56,536 nt of DNA, taken from assembly GCF_003429565.1 (NCBI RefSeq), contig NZ_QUAK01000102.1, positions 16,687 through 73,222 of the forward strand, written 5' to 3'. Source of the DNA: Streptomyces triticagri. GTDB lineage: Bacteria; Actinomycetota; Actinomycetes; Streptomycetales; Streptomycetaceae. The translations under genes and the position numbers were made by a program. Below the pieces are notes generated by a model. The model did no database searches and was not told where the DNA came from. It saw only the letters and a program-made list of their open reading frames with translations. Shown here piece by piece: positions 33,604-42,466 of this stretch (position 1 is the first letter of the stretch; every line of letters begins with the position of its first letter).

Positions 33604-35055
33604 ATGCCCATCGACTCACCCACCCGACAGAACGCACCCGCCACACCACCCCACGACACGCCCACCCCCACCCCCAAGAACCCCGAGCGCGCCGCCCCGC
33701 TCAGCGCCCGCGACCGCCTCGTCCTCTTCGTGCTGTGCGCGGCCCAGTTCATGGTCGCCCTCGACTTCTCCATCCTCAACGTGGCCCTGCCCGTACTCGG
33801 CAGCGACCTCGGCATGAGCCAGTCCGCCCTGCAGTGGGCGATCACCGCCTTCGCCCTGCCCTCCGGCGGATTCCTGCTGCTCTTCGGCCGGGTCGGCGAC
33901 CTCTACGGCCGCCGCCGGCTCTTCCTCACCGGACTCGCCCTGTTCGGCGCCGCGTCCGTACTCACCGCCTTCGCCTGGAACCCGGCCGTCTTCCTCACCG
34001 GCCGCGCCCTGCAAGGCGTCGGCGCGGCCGCCGTCGTCCCCACCGGCATGGCCCTGCTCACCACCACCTTCCCCGAAGGCCCGCAGCGGGAAAGGGCGTT
34101 GGGCATCTCCGGAACCCTGCTCTCGCTCGGATTCACCACCGGCATGGTGGCCGGCGGAACCCTCACCGACACCCTCGGCTGGCGCTCCACGATGTGGCTG
34201 CTCGCCCTCGTCGCCCTGATCGTCCTGCCCCTCGCACCCTTCCTGCTCACCGAATCGCGCCCCACCACCCGGCCACGGCTCGACGTCCCCGGCGCGGTCA
34301 CCGTCACCGGCGGCCTGCTCTCCCTGATCTACGCCCTGTCCACCGCGGCCGAACGCGGCTTCGGCCACCCCGACGTCATCGTCACCCTGCTCGCCGGCCC
34401 CGCACTCCTCGCCGCCTTCGCCGCGATCGAGTCCCGCACCGCCGAACCCCTGATCTCCCTGCCGATGCTGCGCCGCCGCACCATCGCCTGGGGCAACCTC
34501 GGCGGGCTCGTCACCTTCTCCATGATGAGCACCGTCGTCTTCGTCCTCACCCTCTACCTGCAGGAAGTGCTCGGCCTCTCCCCCTTCCAGACCGGACTCG
34601 TCTTCGGCGCCCAAGGCGTCGTCGCCGTCATCACCGGCGCCAACGCACCCCGCGTCATCGGCCGACTCGGCGCCCGCCGCACCCTCGCCGGATCGCTGCT
34701 CCTGCAAGGCGTGTTCACCGCCTCGATCCTGGCCATCGGCACCGGCGGCGCATCCGTGTGGATCGCCACCATCGCCGTCAGCCTCGCCGTCATCGGCCAC
34801 CTCGGCGCGATCATCTCCTACGGCGTGACCGTCACCTCCGGCGTACCCGACAAGGAACAGGGCCTGGCCACCGGCCTCGTCACCAGCACCCAGCAGGTCG
34901 GCGCCACCATCGGCATCCCGCTGCTCGGCGTCCTCGCCACCACCTCCGGCGACCTGCTCACCGGCGTCCGCACGGTCCTCGTCATCGAAACCGCCGTCCT
35001 ACTGGCCGCCGGACTCCTCATCGCCGCCGGCCTGCGCACCCGGGCCGCACGCTGA
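33604..35055 (+). CDS. MFS drug:H+ antiporter (DHA2, 14-helix type)
   Basis: The 483-residue efflux pump has about 14 helices. The DHA2 signature LDFSILNVALP is in helix 1, motif A GRVGDLYGRRRLFLTG follows helix 2, and motif C is represented by GTLLSLGFTTGMVAGGTLTD in helix 5. A Pro/Thr-rich N-terminal tail of about 35 residues precedes helix 1. The substrate is probably a small hydrophobic or cationic compound and cannot be specified. ATG 33604 has no strong ribosome-binding site. The divergent XRE regulator gene is its likely control. Confidence 0.92.
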   Translation: MPIDSPTRQNAPATPPHDTPTPTPKNPERAAPLSARDRLVLFVLCAAQFMVALDFSILNVALPVLGSDLGMSQSALQWAITAFALPSGGFLLLFGRVGDLYGRRRLFLTGLALFGAASVLTAFAWNPAVFLTGRALQGVGAAAVVPTGMALLTTTFPEGPQRERALGISGTLLSLGFTTGMVAGGTLTDTLGWRSTMWLLALVALIVLPLAPFLLTESRPTTRPRLDVPGAVTVTGGLLSLIYALSTAAERGFGHPDVIVTLLAGPALLAAFAAIESRTAEPLISLPMLRRRTIAWGNLGGLVTFSMMSTVVFVLTLYLQEVLGLSPFQTGLVFGAQGVVAVITGANAPRVIGRLGARRTLAGSLLLQGVFTASILAIGTGGASVWIATIAVSLAVIGHLGAIISYGVTVTSGVPDKEQGLATGLVTSTQQVGATIGIPLLGVLATTSGDLLTGVRTVLVIETAVLLAAGLLIAAGLRTRAAR

Positions 35056-35090
35056 CCACCGGCGCAACAGCCCCACCCGTACGGCCAAAA

Positions 35091-35124
35091 AGCCGGCCCC
35101 GGCTCACCAGCGCCGGGGCCGGCT
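35091..35124. terminator. Bidirectional terminator between MFS gene and corC
   Basis: AGCCGGCCCCGGC (35091-35103) and GCCGGGGCCGGCT (35112-35124) form a perfect 13-bp stem with an 8-nt loop. It sits in the 85-bp gap between convergent genes; an AAAAA run lies just left of it, giving a U tract for the minus-strand transcript. Confidence 0.8.
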
Positions 35125-35140
35125 CACCAGCCGGAACAGC

Positions 35141-36457
35141 TCAGGACCCCTCGTCCTCCACCGCCCCGTCCGCCGTCTCCGAGTCCTCCTCCACCGGCTC
35201 CACAAGCACCGTCGTGATCCGATTGCGCCGGCCCGCCGTCGCCTCCGCCGTCAACCGCAACGACCGCCCGTCCGGCAACTCCACCACCGCACCCGCACCC
35301 GCGATCGGCACCCGGCCGAGCTCCTTCGCCAGCAGCCCGCCGACCGTCTCCACATCCTCGTCGTCGAACTCCTCGAAGCCGTACAACTCCCCCAGATCCC
35401 CGATGTCCAGACGCGCCGTCACCCGATAACGGCCCTCGCCCAGATCCTCCACCGGCGGCAGCTCACGGTCGTACTCGTCCGTGATCTCCCCGACGATCTC
35501 CTCCAGGATGTCCTCGATCGTCACGATGCCCGCCGTACCGCCGTACTCGTCGATCACGACCGCCACATGATTGCGCTCCTGCTGCATCTCCCGCAGCAGA
35601 TCCCCCGCGTTCTTCGTGTCCGGCACGAACGACGCAGGACGCATCGCCGTCGACACCAACTCCGACTCCGCATCCCGGCTGATGTGCGTCTTGCGCGCCA
35701 GATCCTTCAGATACACCATGCCGACGATGTCGTCCTCGCTCTCACCCACCACCGGGATCCGCGAGAAACCCGACCGCAGCGCAAGCGTCAGCGCCTGCCG
35801 GATCGTCTTGAACCGCTCGATCACCACCAGATCCGTACGCGGCACCATCACCTCACGCACCAAGGTGTCACCGAGCTCGAAGACCGAGTGCACCATCCGG
35901 CGCTCCTCGTCCTCGATCAACGATTCCTTCTCCGCGAGATCCACCATCGCCCGCAGCTCCGCCTCCGAGGCGAACGGCCCCCGACGGAAACCCTTGCCCG
36001 GCGTCAGCGCATTACCGATCAGAATCAGCAACGACGGAATCGGACCCATCACCCGCGCCAACGGCAACAGCACATACGCCGCCGCCGTCGCCGTGTTCAA
36101 CGGATGCTGACGCCCGATCGTCCGCGGCGAAACCCCCACCGCCACATAACTCACCAGGACCATCACACCGATCGCGACCGCAAGCGCCTCCCAGGTCTCC
36201 GGGAACTCCTGCAGACACGCGTACGTGACGATCGCCGCGGACGCCATCTCACAGGCCACCCGCACAAGCAGCGCCACATTCAGATAACGCGTCGGATCCG
36301 CCGCCACCTGCGCCAGCTTCGCCGCCCCACGCCGCCCCGACCGCTCCGCCTTCTCCGCACGAAAACTCGACACACGCGCAAGGCCCGCCTCCGCACAGGA
36401 GGCGAGCCACGCGACGACGACGAGCAGAACCGCGCCGACGGCCAGTGAGGCGCTCAC
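35141..36457 (-). CDS. CNNM/CorC-family membrane protein with CBS domains
   Basis: The 438-residue protein has an N-terminal DUF21 membrane domain of about four helices (residues 1-145). Two CBS domains follow ([20 protein letters not shown] and [20 protein letters not shown], with [20 protein letters not shown]), then a C-terminal CorC/HlyC domain ([20 protein letters not shown]). The family is linked to Mg2+ and Co2+ export. It ends in an acidic tail. GTG 36457 overlaps the ybeY stop by four bases, closing the phoH-ybeY-corC operon. Confidence 0.93.
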   Translation of the reverse strand: MSASLAVGAVLLVVVAWLASCAEAGLARVSSFRAEKAERSGRRGAAKLAQVAADPTRYLNVALLVRVACEMASAAIVTYACLQEFPETWEALAVAIGVMVLVSYVAVGVSPRTIGRQHPLNTATAAAYVLLPLARVMGPIPSLLILIGNALTPGKGFRRGPFASEAELRAMVDLAEKESLIEDEERRMVHSVFELGDTLVREVMVPRTDLVVIERFKTIRQALTLALRSGFSRIPVVGESEDDIVGMVYLKDLARKTHISRDAESELVSTAMRPASFVPDTKNAGDLLREMQQERNHVAVVIDEYGGTAGIVTIEDILEEIVGEITDEYDRELPPVEDLGEGRYRVTARLDIGDLGELYGFEEFDDEDVETVGGLLAKELGRVPIAGAGAVVELPDGRSLRLTAEATAGRRNRITTVLVEPVEEDSETADGAVEDEGS

Positions 36458-36951
36458 GAGACCGTCGGCGCGGGAGACGGCCCGGTCAGGCCCCTCTCCG
36501 TACGCCAGCCGTCCACGATCGCCGCCTGCAGACCGAACATCTCGGCCTTCTCGTCCGGCTCCTCATGGTCGTAGCCGAGCAGATGCAGCACCCCGTGCAC
36601 GGTGAGCAACTGCAGCTCCTCGTCCATCGAATGCTGCGTCTCGGCCTCCTCGCCCTGCCGCTTCGCCACCTCCGGACAGAGCACGATGTCACCCAGCAGC
36701 CCCTGCACCGGCTCCTCGTCGTCCTTCATCGGCGGACGCAGCTCGTCCATCGGGAACGACATGACATCCGTCGGCCCCGGCAGATCCATCCACTGCACAT
36801 GCAGCTGCTCCATGGCGTCGGCGTCGACGACGATCACCGAGAGCTCCGAGAGCGGGTGGATCCGCATCCGCGCAAGCGCGTAGCGGGCGACGTCGAGGAG
36901 CGCCTGCTCGTCGACCCCCGTGCCTGACTCGTTGTTGACGTCGATCGACAT
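36454..36951 (-). CDS. ybeY: Endoribonuclease YbeY
   Basis: The 165-residue metal-dependent RNase acts in 16S rRNA 3'-end maturation and ribosome quality control. The signature [11 protein letters not shown] (three His zinc ligands) lies near residues 119-129, and the conserved [10 protein letters not shown] near 62-71 and [12 protein letters not shown] near 85-96. ATG 36951 is chosen because MSIDVNNES is the usual N-terminus; the longer frame has no support. It is 31 bp after phoH and overlaps the next gene. Confidence 0.96.
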   Translation of the reverse strand: MSIDVNNESGTGVDEQALLDVARYALARMRIHPLSELSVIVVDADAMEQLHVQWMDLPGPTDVMSFPMDELRPPMKDDEEPVQGLLGDIVLCPEVAKRQGEEAETQHSMDEELQLLTVHGVLHLLGYDHEEPDEKAEMFGLQAAIVDGWRTERGLTGPSPAPTVS

Positions 36952-36982
36952 GGTGCTGCTTTCAGCTCCCGCTCTCACCCGG

Positions 36983-38035
36983 TCACGATCTCTTGCGGCG
37001 GTTCTGATGGCCGCCGTTCTCCGTGCCGTTCTCGTGGTCGTACTTCTCGTAGGCGTCGACGATACGGCCGACCAGCTTGTGCCGGACGACATCGTGCGAC
37101 GTGAGCCGCGAGAAATGCACGTCGTCGACCCCGTCCAGAATGTCCTGCACCTGCCGAAGCCCGGACTTCGTCCCGCCCGGCAGATCGACCTGCGTCACAT
37201 CCCCCGTGATCACGATCTTCGAATCGAACCCGAGCCGCGTCAGAAACATCTTCATCTGCTCGGGGCTGGTGTTCTGCGCCTCGTCAAGAATGATGAACGC
37301 GTCATTGAGCGTCCTGCCGCGCATATACGCCAGCGGCGCCACCTCGATCGTGCCGGCGGCCATCAGTCTCGGGATCGAGTCCGGGTCCAGCATGTCGTGG
37401 AGGGCGTCGTAGAGGGGGCGGAGGTAGGGGTCGATCTTTTCGTAGAGGGTGCCGGGGAGGAAGCCGAGGCGCTCGCCGGCCTCTACTGCGGGGCGGGTGA
37501 GGATGATGCGGTTGACCTGCTTGGACTGCAGGGCCTGGACCGCCTTGGCCATGGCGAGGTACGTCTTGCCGGTGCCCGCGGGGCCGATGCCGAAGACGAC
37601 GGTGTGCTTGTCGATGGCGTCGACGTACCGCTTCTGGTTGAGCGTCTTGGGGCGGATGGTGCGGCCGCGCGAGGAGAGGATGTTCTGCGTGAGGACCTCG
37701 GCGGGGGTCTCGGGGGCTCCCTCGCCGTTCTCGCCCGCTCTGAGCATGGCGATCGAGCGTTCCACCGCGTCCTCCGTCATCGGCTGTCCGGTGCGGAGCA
37801 CCAACATCATCTCGTCGAACAGGCGCTGGATCAGGGCGACTTCCGCCGGGTCGCCGACCGCGCTGATCTCGTTCCCCCGGACATGGATGTCGGCCGCCGG
37901 GAAGGCCTTTTCGATCACGCGCAGCAGGGCGTCTCCGGAGCCGAGCACGGTCACCATCGGGTGTTTGGCCGGGACGGTGAAGTGGGCTCGGGCGGGCCCC
38001 TGTGCGGGGGTCTGAGCTGAGGGTGTCTGCGTCAT
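36983..38035 (-). CDS. phoH: PhoH-family ATPase
   Basis: Cytosolic ATPase of the PhoH/YbeZ type, partner of YbeY in RNA metabolism. The 350-residue protein has an N-terminal KH-like region ([20 protein letters not shown]). The ATPase core has Walker [29 protein letters not shown], Walker [17 protein letters not shown] and [11 protein letters not shown]. The tail is basic and Asn-rich. ATG 38035 (MTQTPSA) is chosen; ATG 38128 would add 31 residues. Within this gene the plus-strand composition changes abruptly from C-rich to G-rich near 37,380. First gene of the phoH-ybeY-corC operon. Confidence 0.95.
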   Translation of the reverse strand: MTQTPSAQTPAQGPARAHFTVPAKHPMVTVLGSGDALLRVIEKAFPAADIHVRGNEISAVGDPAEVALIQRLFDEMMLVLRTGQPMTEDAVERSIAMLRAGENGEGAPETPAEVLTQNILSSRGRTIRPKTLNQKRYVDAIDKHTVVFGIGPAGTGKTYLAMAKAVQALQSKQVNRIILTRPAVEAGERLGFLPGTLYEKIDPYLRPLYDALHDMLDPDSIPRLMAAGTIEVAPLAYMRGRTLNDAFIILDEAQNTSPEQMKMFLTRLGFDSKIVITGDVTQVDLPGGTKSGLRQVQDILDGVDDVHFSRLTSHDVVRHKLVGRIVDAYEKYDHENGTENGGHQNRRKRS

Positions 38036-38195
38036 GGGCCGGCTCTTGGCCTGCTCGTCCTCCTTGTGCGCGGGCGCCTGCAGCGTGGCTGCCTCTGTGG
38101 GTTCCAGCGTACGTCGGGGGTCGGACATCGCCGAGAGCTTTTCCGTCGGAGCGGGGCGGGTGGGGCGCTCCGGTGGGCGGTGCGTGCCCGTGCGG

Positions 38196-39389
38196 TCACC
38201 GGCCGGAGCCGAAGCCGATGGTGGGGACGGCCCGGCGCAGTGGCCAGGGGCGGGTGGCTTCGGGGAGCAGGGGTTCGAGGAAGGCGTAGCGGCGCAGTGC
38301 GGCGAGGTCCTGGGCGGGGAGGGTGCGGACGCGTTGCCACCAGGAGGCGATCTCGACCCAGCCGGGTGCGGAGAGTGAGCCGCCGAATTCCTGGACGGAG
38401 AGTGCGGCGGTGAGTCCGGCGAAGGCGAGGCGGTCGGCGAGTGGCCAGCCGGCGAGGGTGCCGGTGACGAAGCCGGCGACGAAGACGTCGCCGGCGCCGG
38501 TGGGGTCGAGGGCTTCGACGGCGATGGCGGGGACCTCGGCGGTTTCGCCGGTGCGGCTGTCGACGGCGTAGGCGCCGTCGGCGCCGAGGGTGACGACGGC
38601 GACGGGGACGTGTTCGGTGAGGGCGTGGGCGGCGGCGCGGGGGCTTTCGGTGCGGGTGTAGCGCATGGCTTCTTCGGCGTTCGGCAGGAAGGCCTCGCAG
38701 TGGGCGAGGTCGCTGAGGCCGCTGAGGTCCCAGCGGCCGGTGTCGTCCCAGCCGACGTCGGCGAAGAGGAGGGTGTTCTGGCGGGCGGCCTGGGCGATCC
38801 AGGGTTCGGGGGCGCCGGGGGTGAGGGGGGCGATGGCGCTGCGTGCGCGTGGGGGGCGGGTGAGGGTGTCGTCGGCCGCCGTGTCGGTGGAGGTGTCGGC
38901 GGTGTGGGCGCCGTCGGTGTCGGCGGGTGCTTCGTGGCCGTGCGAGACCATGGTGCGTTCGCCTTCGTAGGCCATGGAGACGGTGACGGGTGAGTGCCAG
39001 CCGGGGACGGTGCGGGAGCGGCTGAGGTCGATGCCTTCGCCGTGCGCGAGGGTGTCCCAGCAGTATTCGCCGTAGTGGTCGTCGCCGAAGGCGGCGGCGA
39101 GTGAGGTGCGCAGGCCGAGGCGGGCGAGGGCGGTGGCCATGTTCGCGACGCCGCCGGGGCTCGAGCCCATGCCGCGGGCCCAGGATTCGGTGCCGCGTAC
39201 GGGGGCGGAGTCGAGACCGGTGAAGATGATGTCGAGGAAGACGGTGCCGGTGAGGAGGACGTCCCAGGGCGGGTCGTCGGGGGTGCGCCTGGCGGCGAGG
39301 GGATCGAGGCACCCGGAGTGGTCCGGTCGGTGTTCGCCGGGGCGGGTGGTGTCGAGCGGCTGCTCGGGCAGCTCGGGTTCCGTGCTCAT
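38196..39389 (-). CDS. PfkB-family carbohydrate kinase
   Basis: The 397-residue kinase of the ribokinase fold has VLLTGTVFLDIIFTGL at the first strand, the substrate-binding GSSPGGVANMATALARLG, and the catalytic-base/anion-hole motif DPTGAGDVFVAGFV near residue 320. An N-terminal tail of about 40 residues and a low-complexity Thr/Asp/Ala insert near 190-230 (APADTDGAHTADTSTDTAAD) are unusual. Substrate is unknown; a sugar or nucleoside is likely. It is divergent from the GH4 glycosidase gene across 121 bp, which suggests shared control. Confidence 0.9.
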   Translation of the reverse strand: MSTEPELPEQPLDTTRPGEHRPDHSGCLDPLAARRTPDDPPWDVLLTGTVFLDIIFTGLDSAPVRGTESWARGMGSSPGGVANMATALARLGLRTSLAAAFGDDHYGEYCWDTLAHGEGIDLSRSRTVPGWHSPVTVSMAYEGERTMVSHGHEAPADTDGAHTADTSTDTAADDTLTRPPRARSAIAPLTPGAPEPWIAQAARQNTLLFADVGWDDTGRWDLSGLSDLAHCEAFLPNAEEAMRYTRTESPRAAAHALTEHVPVAVVTLGADGAYAVDSRTGETAEVPAIAVEALDPTGAGDVFVAGFVTGTLAGWPLADRLAFAGLTAALSVQEFGGSLSAPGWVEIASWWQRVRTLPAQDLAALRRYAFLEPLLPEATRPWPLRRAVPTIGFGSGR

Positions 39390-39510
39390 CGCGGTTCCAT
39401 CACCGGGGGTGGGTGTGCGGGTGCGTGGGGTGCTGGCGGGTGTGGGTGCGTGCAGGTCAGGACAGTGTGCATCATGCCTGCCGGGGGCGTGATGGGGTAG
39501 CTTCCGCGGC

Positions 39511-40821
39511 ATGAGGCTGACGATTCTCGGCGGGGGCGGTTTCCGGGTGCCGCTGGTGTACCGGGCTCTGGTGGGTTCACCGATCGCGGAGCTGACGCTG
39601 TACGACACGGATCCGGTGCGGCTCGGGGTGATGCGGTCGGTGCTTGCGGGGCTGCCGGTGGACGGTCCGGGGCCGGTGGTGCGGGTGGCGGAGGGTCTGG
39701 ACGAGGCGTTGCGTGGCGCGGATTTCGTGTTCTCGGCGATCCGGGTGGGTGGTACGGCGGGCCGGGTGCGGGATGAGCGGGTGCCGCTGGCCGAGGGTGT
39801 GCTGGGTCAGGAGACGGTGGGTGCGGGCGGGGTTCTGTACGGGCTGCGGACGGTGCCGGTGGCGCTGCGGATCGCGGAGCGGGTGGCGGCGTTGGCGCCG
39901 CGCGCGTGGGTCATCAATTTCACCAATCCGGCGGGGACGGTGACCGAGGCGATGGCGTCGGTGCTCGGTGACCGGGTGATCGGGATCTGTGATTCGCCGG
40001 TGGGTCTGGTGCGGCGTGCGGCGCGGGCGGCGGGGGCGGATCCGGATGGGGTGGGGTACGGCTATGTGGGGCTCAACCACCTGGGCTGGCTGCGGTCGTT
40101 GACGGCGCCGGACGGGCGTGAGCTGTTGCCGGGTCTGCTTGCGGACGAGGCGGCGCTGGGTTCGTTCGAGGAGGGGCGGCTCTTCGGTGCGCAGTGGCTG
40201 CGCACGCTCGGCTCGCTGCCGAACGAGTATCTGCACTACTACTACTTCCGCCGGGAGACGCTGGCCGCGGTGCGGGATGCGGCGGAGACGCGGGGTGAGT
40301 TCCTGGCTGCGCAGCAGGGCGGGTTCTTCGAGCGGGCGGCGGCGGAGCCGGGTCGGGCGTACGAGTTGTGGGAGGCGACGCGGCGGGAGCGCGAGGAGAC
40401 GTACATGGCGGACAGTCGTGCGGCGTCGGGTGGTTGGCAGCGGGATGCCGGTGATCTGGAGGGGGGCGGGTACGACGGGGTGGCGCTTGCGTTGATGCGG
40501 GCGATCGCCTCGGGCGAGCGGACGCGGCTGATCCTGAATGTGCGCAATGGCGGGACGGTGCCGGAGCTGCCGGCGGACGCGGTGGTGGAGACGGTGTGCG
40601 AGGTGGACGGCTCGGGTGCGCGGCCGTTGCCGGCGGAGCCGTTGGGCTCGGCGGAGTTGGGGTTGATGCTGCAGGTGAAGGCGGTGGAGCGGGCGACGGT
40701 GGAGGCGGCGGTGTTCAAGGACCGGGATGCGGCGCTGCGGGCGCTTGCGCTGCATCCGCTGGTGGATTCGCCCGCGGTGGCTGCTCGGATTCTGGAGCGG
40801 GTGGCGTCGGCGGAGGCGTGA
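39511..40821 (+). CDS. GH4 family 6-phospho-glycosidase
   Basis: The 436-residue NAD- and Mn-dependent hydrolase has the NAD-binding start MRLTILGGGGFRVPLV. GH4 hallmarks are NFTNPAG, the metal Cys in GICDSPVGL and the metal His in YGYVGLNHLGWL. GQETVGAGG is the usual DQETxGxGG loop. It most resembles 6-phospho-beta-glucosidases. These use a redox elimination mechanism and act on sugar phosphates in the cytosol. The PfkB kinase encoded divergently could supply or process phosphorylated substrate. Confidence 0.9.
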   Translation: MRLTILGGGGFRVPLVYRALVGSPIAELTLYDTDPVRLGVMRSVLAGLPVDGPGPVVRVAEGLDEALRGADFVFSAIRVGGTAGRVRDERVPLAEGVLGQETVGAGGVLYGLRTVPVALRIAERVAALAPRAWVINFTNPAGTVTEAMASVLGDRVIGICDSPVGLVRRAARAAGADPDGVGYGYVGLNHLGWLRSLTAPDGRELLPGLLADEAALGSFEEGRLFGAQWLRTLGSLPNEYLHYYYFRRETLAAVRDAAETRGEFLAAQQGGFFERAAAEPGRAYELWEATRREREETYMADSRAASGGWQRDAGDLEGGGYDGVALALMRAIASGERTRLILNVRNGGTVPELPADAVVETVCEVDGSGARPLPAEPLGSAELGLMLQVKAVERATVEAAVFKDRDAALRALALHPLVDSPAVAARILERVASAEA

Positions 40822-40981
40822 CCCCCCGGGGGGGCGGGTGTCTCCTTCGTGCGATGGAGTCGGCGTGCCGTGGGCGCAACTGCTGGGGTACGGGGTGGCA
40901 GGGAGGCGCAACCGAGGGGGTAGTGCAGGTGTCCGCGGTGGTCGGATGCCGGGGGCGGTTCGGGCGGCCGAGCATGGCCGT

Positions 40982-41404
40982 ATGTCGTCTGAAGCTTCTG
41001 TACCGCTCGCCGTGCGTCTGCGGGGTCTCGATCGTCGCCTGGTCGCCTTCCTGGTGGCCGTGGCCCTGGTGCGGCCGTTGTTCTCGATGGCCGGTTGGAG
41101 CGAGGCGCTCGGCAAGCCGGCGACGCCGCTGCTGCTCACGTTCGGCATCTCGGTGGTCTGGATCGTGGTGGTCGGCCTGAGCCGTGCGGCGGATCCGCTG
41201 CTCACGGCAGTGGCGGCCGGGGTGGGCTATGCGGTGGCCGTGCTGGTGCTCAGCGGGGTTCTGTCGCCGCTGGTGGCGGGCGAGTTGCGGGGGCCGTTGG
41301 CCCAACCGTTCGCGATCGTCCCGCTGTTCGTGGTCAATGCCCTGTGGGGCGCGGTGTGCGGGGTCTGCGCGACGGGGGTGCGCAGGCTCCGCACACCGCG
41401 GTAG
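40982..41404 (+). CDS. Small integral membrane protein
   Basis: The 140-residue protein has four predicted helices (RLVAFLVAVALVRPLFSMAG, PLLLTFGISVVWIVVVGL, LTAVAAGVGYAVAVLVLSG, FAIVPLFVVNALWGAVCGVC), short loops and a basic C-terminus. No family recognised with confidence; proteins of this size and layout are common in actinomycetes near nucleotide-metabolism genes. ATG 40982 starts it. It converges on the adenine deaminase gene, 27 bp away. The 160 bp before it hold nothing I can name. Confidence 0.75.
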   Translation: MSSEASVPLAVRLRGLDRRLVAFLVAVALVRPLFSMAGWSEALGKPATPLLLTFGISVVWIVVVGLSRAADPLLTAVAAGVGYAVAVLVLSGVLSPLVAGELRGPLAQPFAIVPLFVVNALWGAVCGVCATGVRRLRTPR

Positions 41405-41413
41405 CGGGCGGGC

Positions 41414-41440
41414 GGTGTCAGGTGTCAGATGTCAGGTGTC
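41414..41440. repeat. Four tandem 7-mers at a gene 3' end
   Basis: GGTGTCA GGTGTCA GATGTCA GGTGTC runs from 41414 to 41440. The stop codon of the adenine deaminase gene is in the third unit, and its last residues Asp-Thr come from the fourth. Slippage here would alter the C-terminus or stop of that gene. Confidence 0.75.
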
Positions 41441-42454
41441 GAAGCGGTACGCGTCGACTTCGGCGAGGTAGCGGCGGCGCCGTTCCTCGTCGTCGTCGAG
41501 GAAGGCGGCGGTGAAGGAGTTGCGGGCGAGTGCGCGCAGCTGCTCCTCGTCGAGTCCGAGGGCCTCGTGGACGGCGTGGTAGGTGTCGCCGACGTAGCCG
41601 CCGAAGTAGGCGGGGTCGTCGGAGTTGACGGTGCACAGCAGGCCGGCGGCCATCATCTGCGGCAGCGGGTGGTCCTCGAGGACGTCGACGGCGCGCAGGC
41701 GCACGTTGGACAGCGGGCAGAGGGTGAGCGGGATGCGCTCGCGGACCAGGCGGTCGACGAGCCCGGGGTCCTGCATGCAGGTCAGTCCGTGGTCGATGCG
41801 TTCGACGCCGAGTACGTCGAGGGCCTCGGTGATGTACGCGGGCGGGCCCTCCTCGCCGGCGTGTGCGACCCGGCGCAGGCCGAGGGCGGCGGCGGCCTCG
41901 TACACCTCGCGGAACTTGGCGGGCGGGTGGCCGACTTCGGCGGAGTCGAGGCCGACGGCGGTGATCCGGTGCAGATGGGGCCGGGCGGCCTCGAGGGTGG
42001 CGAGGGCGGATTCGGCGGACTGGTCGCGCAGGAAGCACATGATGAGGCGGGTGGAGATGCCGTGCCGTTCCTCGCTGCGTTCGAGGGCGCGGGAGAGGCC
42101 TTCGACGACGGTGGCGATGGGGATGCCGCGTGCGGTGTGGGCCTGCGGGTCGAAGAAGATCTCGGCGTGCCGTACGCCCTGGGCGGCGGCGCGTGCGAGG
42201 TAGGCGTCGGCGAGGTCCTCGAAGTCCTGCTCGGTGTGCAGGACGGCCATCAGTCCGTAGTACAGGTCGAGGAAGGACTGCAGGTCCTCGAAGAGGTAGG
42301 CGCGGCGCAGCTCTTCGGTGTCGGCGTAGGGCAGTCGGACGCCGTTGCGTGCGGCGAGGGTGAAGGCGAGGTCGGGTTCGAGGGTGCCTTCGATGTGCAG
42401 GTGGAGTTCGGCCTTGGGGAGGTTGCCGGTGGTGCGGTCGGTCGGCTGGTTCAT
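41432..42454 (-). CDS. Adenine (or adenosine) deaminase
   Basis: Zinc amidohydrolase of purine salvage, 340 residues. Metal ligands are in AELHLHIEGT (His18, His20), the catalytic Glu and a His in HAGEEGPP, a later His in IDHGLTCMQD and the metal Asp in VNSDDPAYFGGY. SDDPAYFGGY with HAGEE is, as I recall, typical of Aah1-type adenine deaminases, whereas adenosine deaminases have NTDDP followed by other residues. I therefore lean to adenine as substrate though such genes are often annotated add. It is 12 bp downstream of the RNase Z gene in the same operon. Confidence 0.88.
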   Translation of the reverse strand: MNQPTDRTTGNLPKAELHLHIEGTLEPDLAFTLAARNGVRLPYADTEELRRAYLFEDLQSFLDLYYGLMAVLHTEQDFEDLADAYLARAAAQGVRHAEIFFDPQAHTARGIPIATVVEGLSRALERSEERHGISTRLIMCFLRDQSAESALATLEAARPHLHRITAVGLDSAEVGHPPAKFREVYEAAAALGLRRVAHAGEEGPPAYITEALDVLGVERIDHGLTCMQDPGLVDRLVRERIPLTLCPLSNVRLRAVDVLEDHPLPQMMAAGLLCTVNSDDPAYFGGYVGDTYHAVHEALGLDEEQLRALARNSFTAAFLDDDEERRRRYLAEVDAYRFDT

Positions 42455-42466
42455 GGGAGGGCTCGC

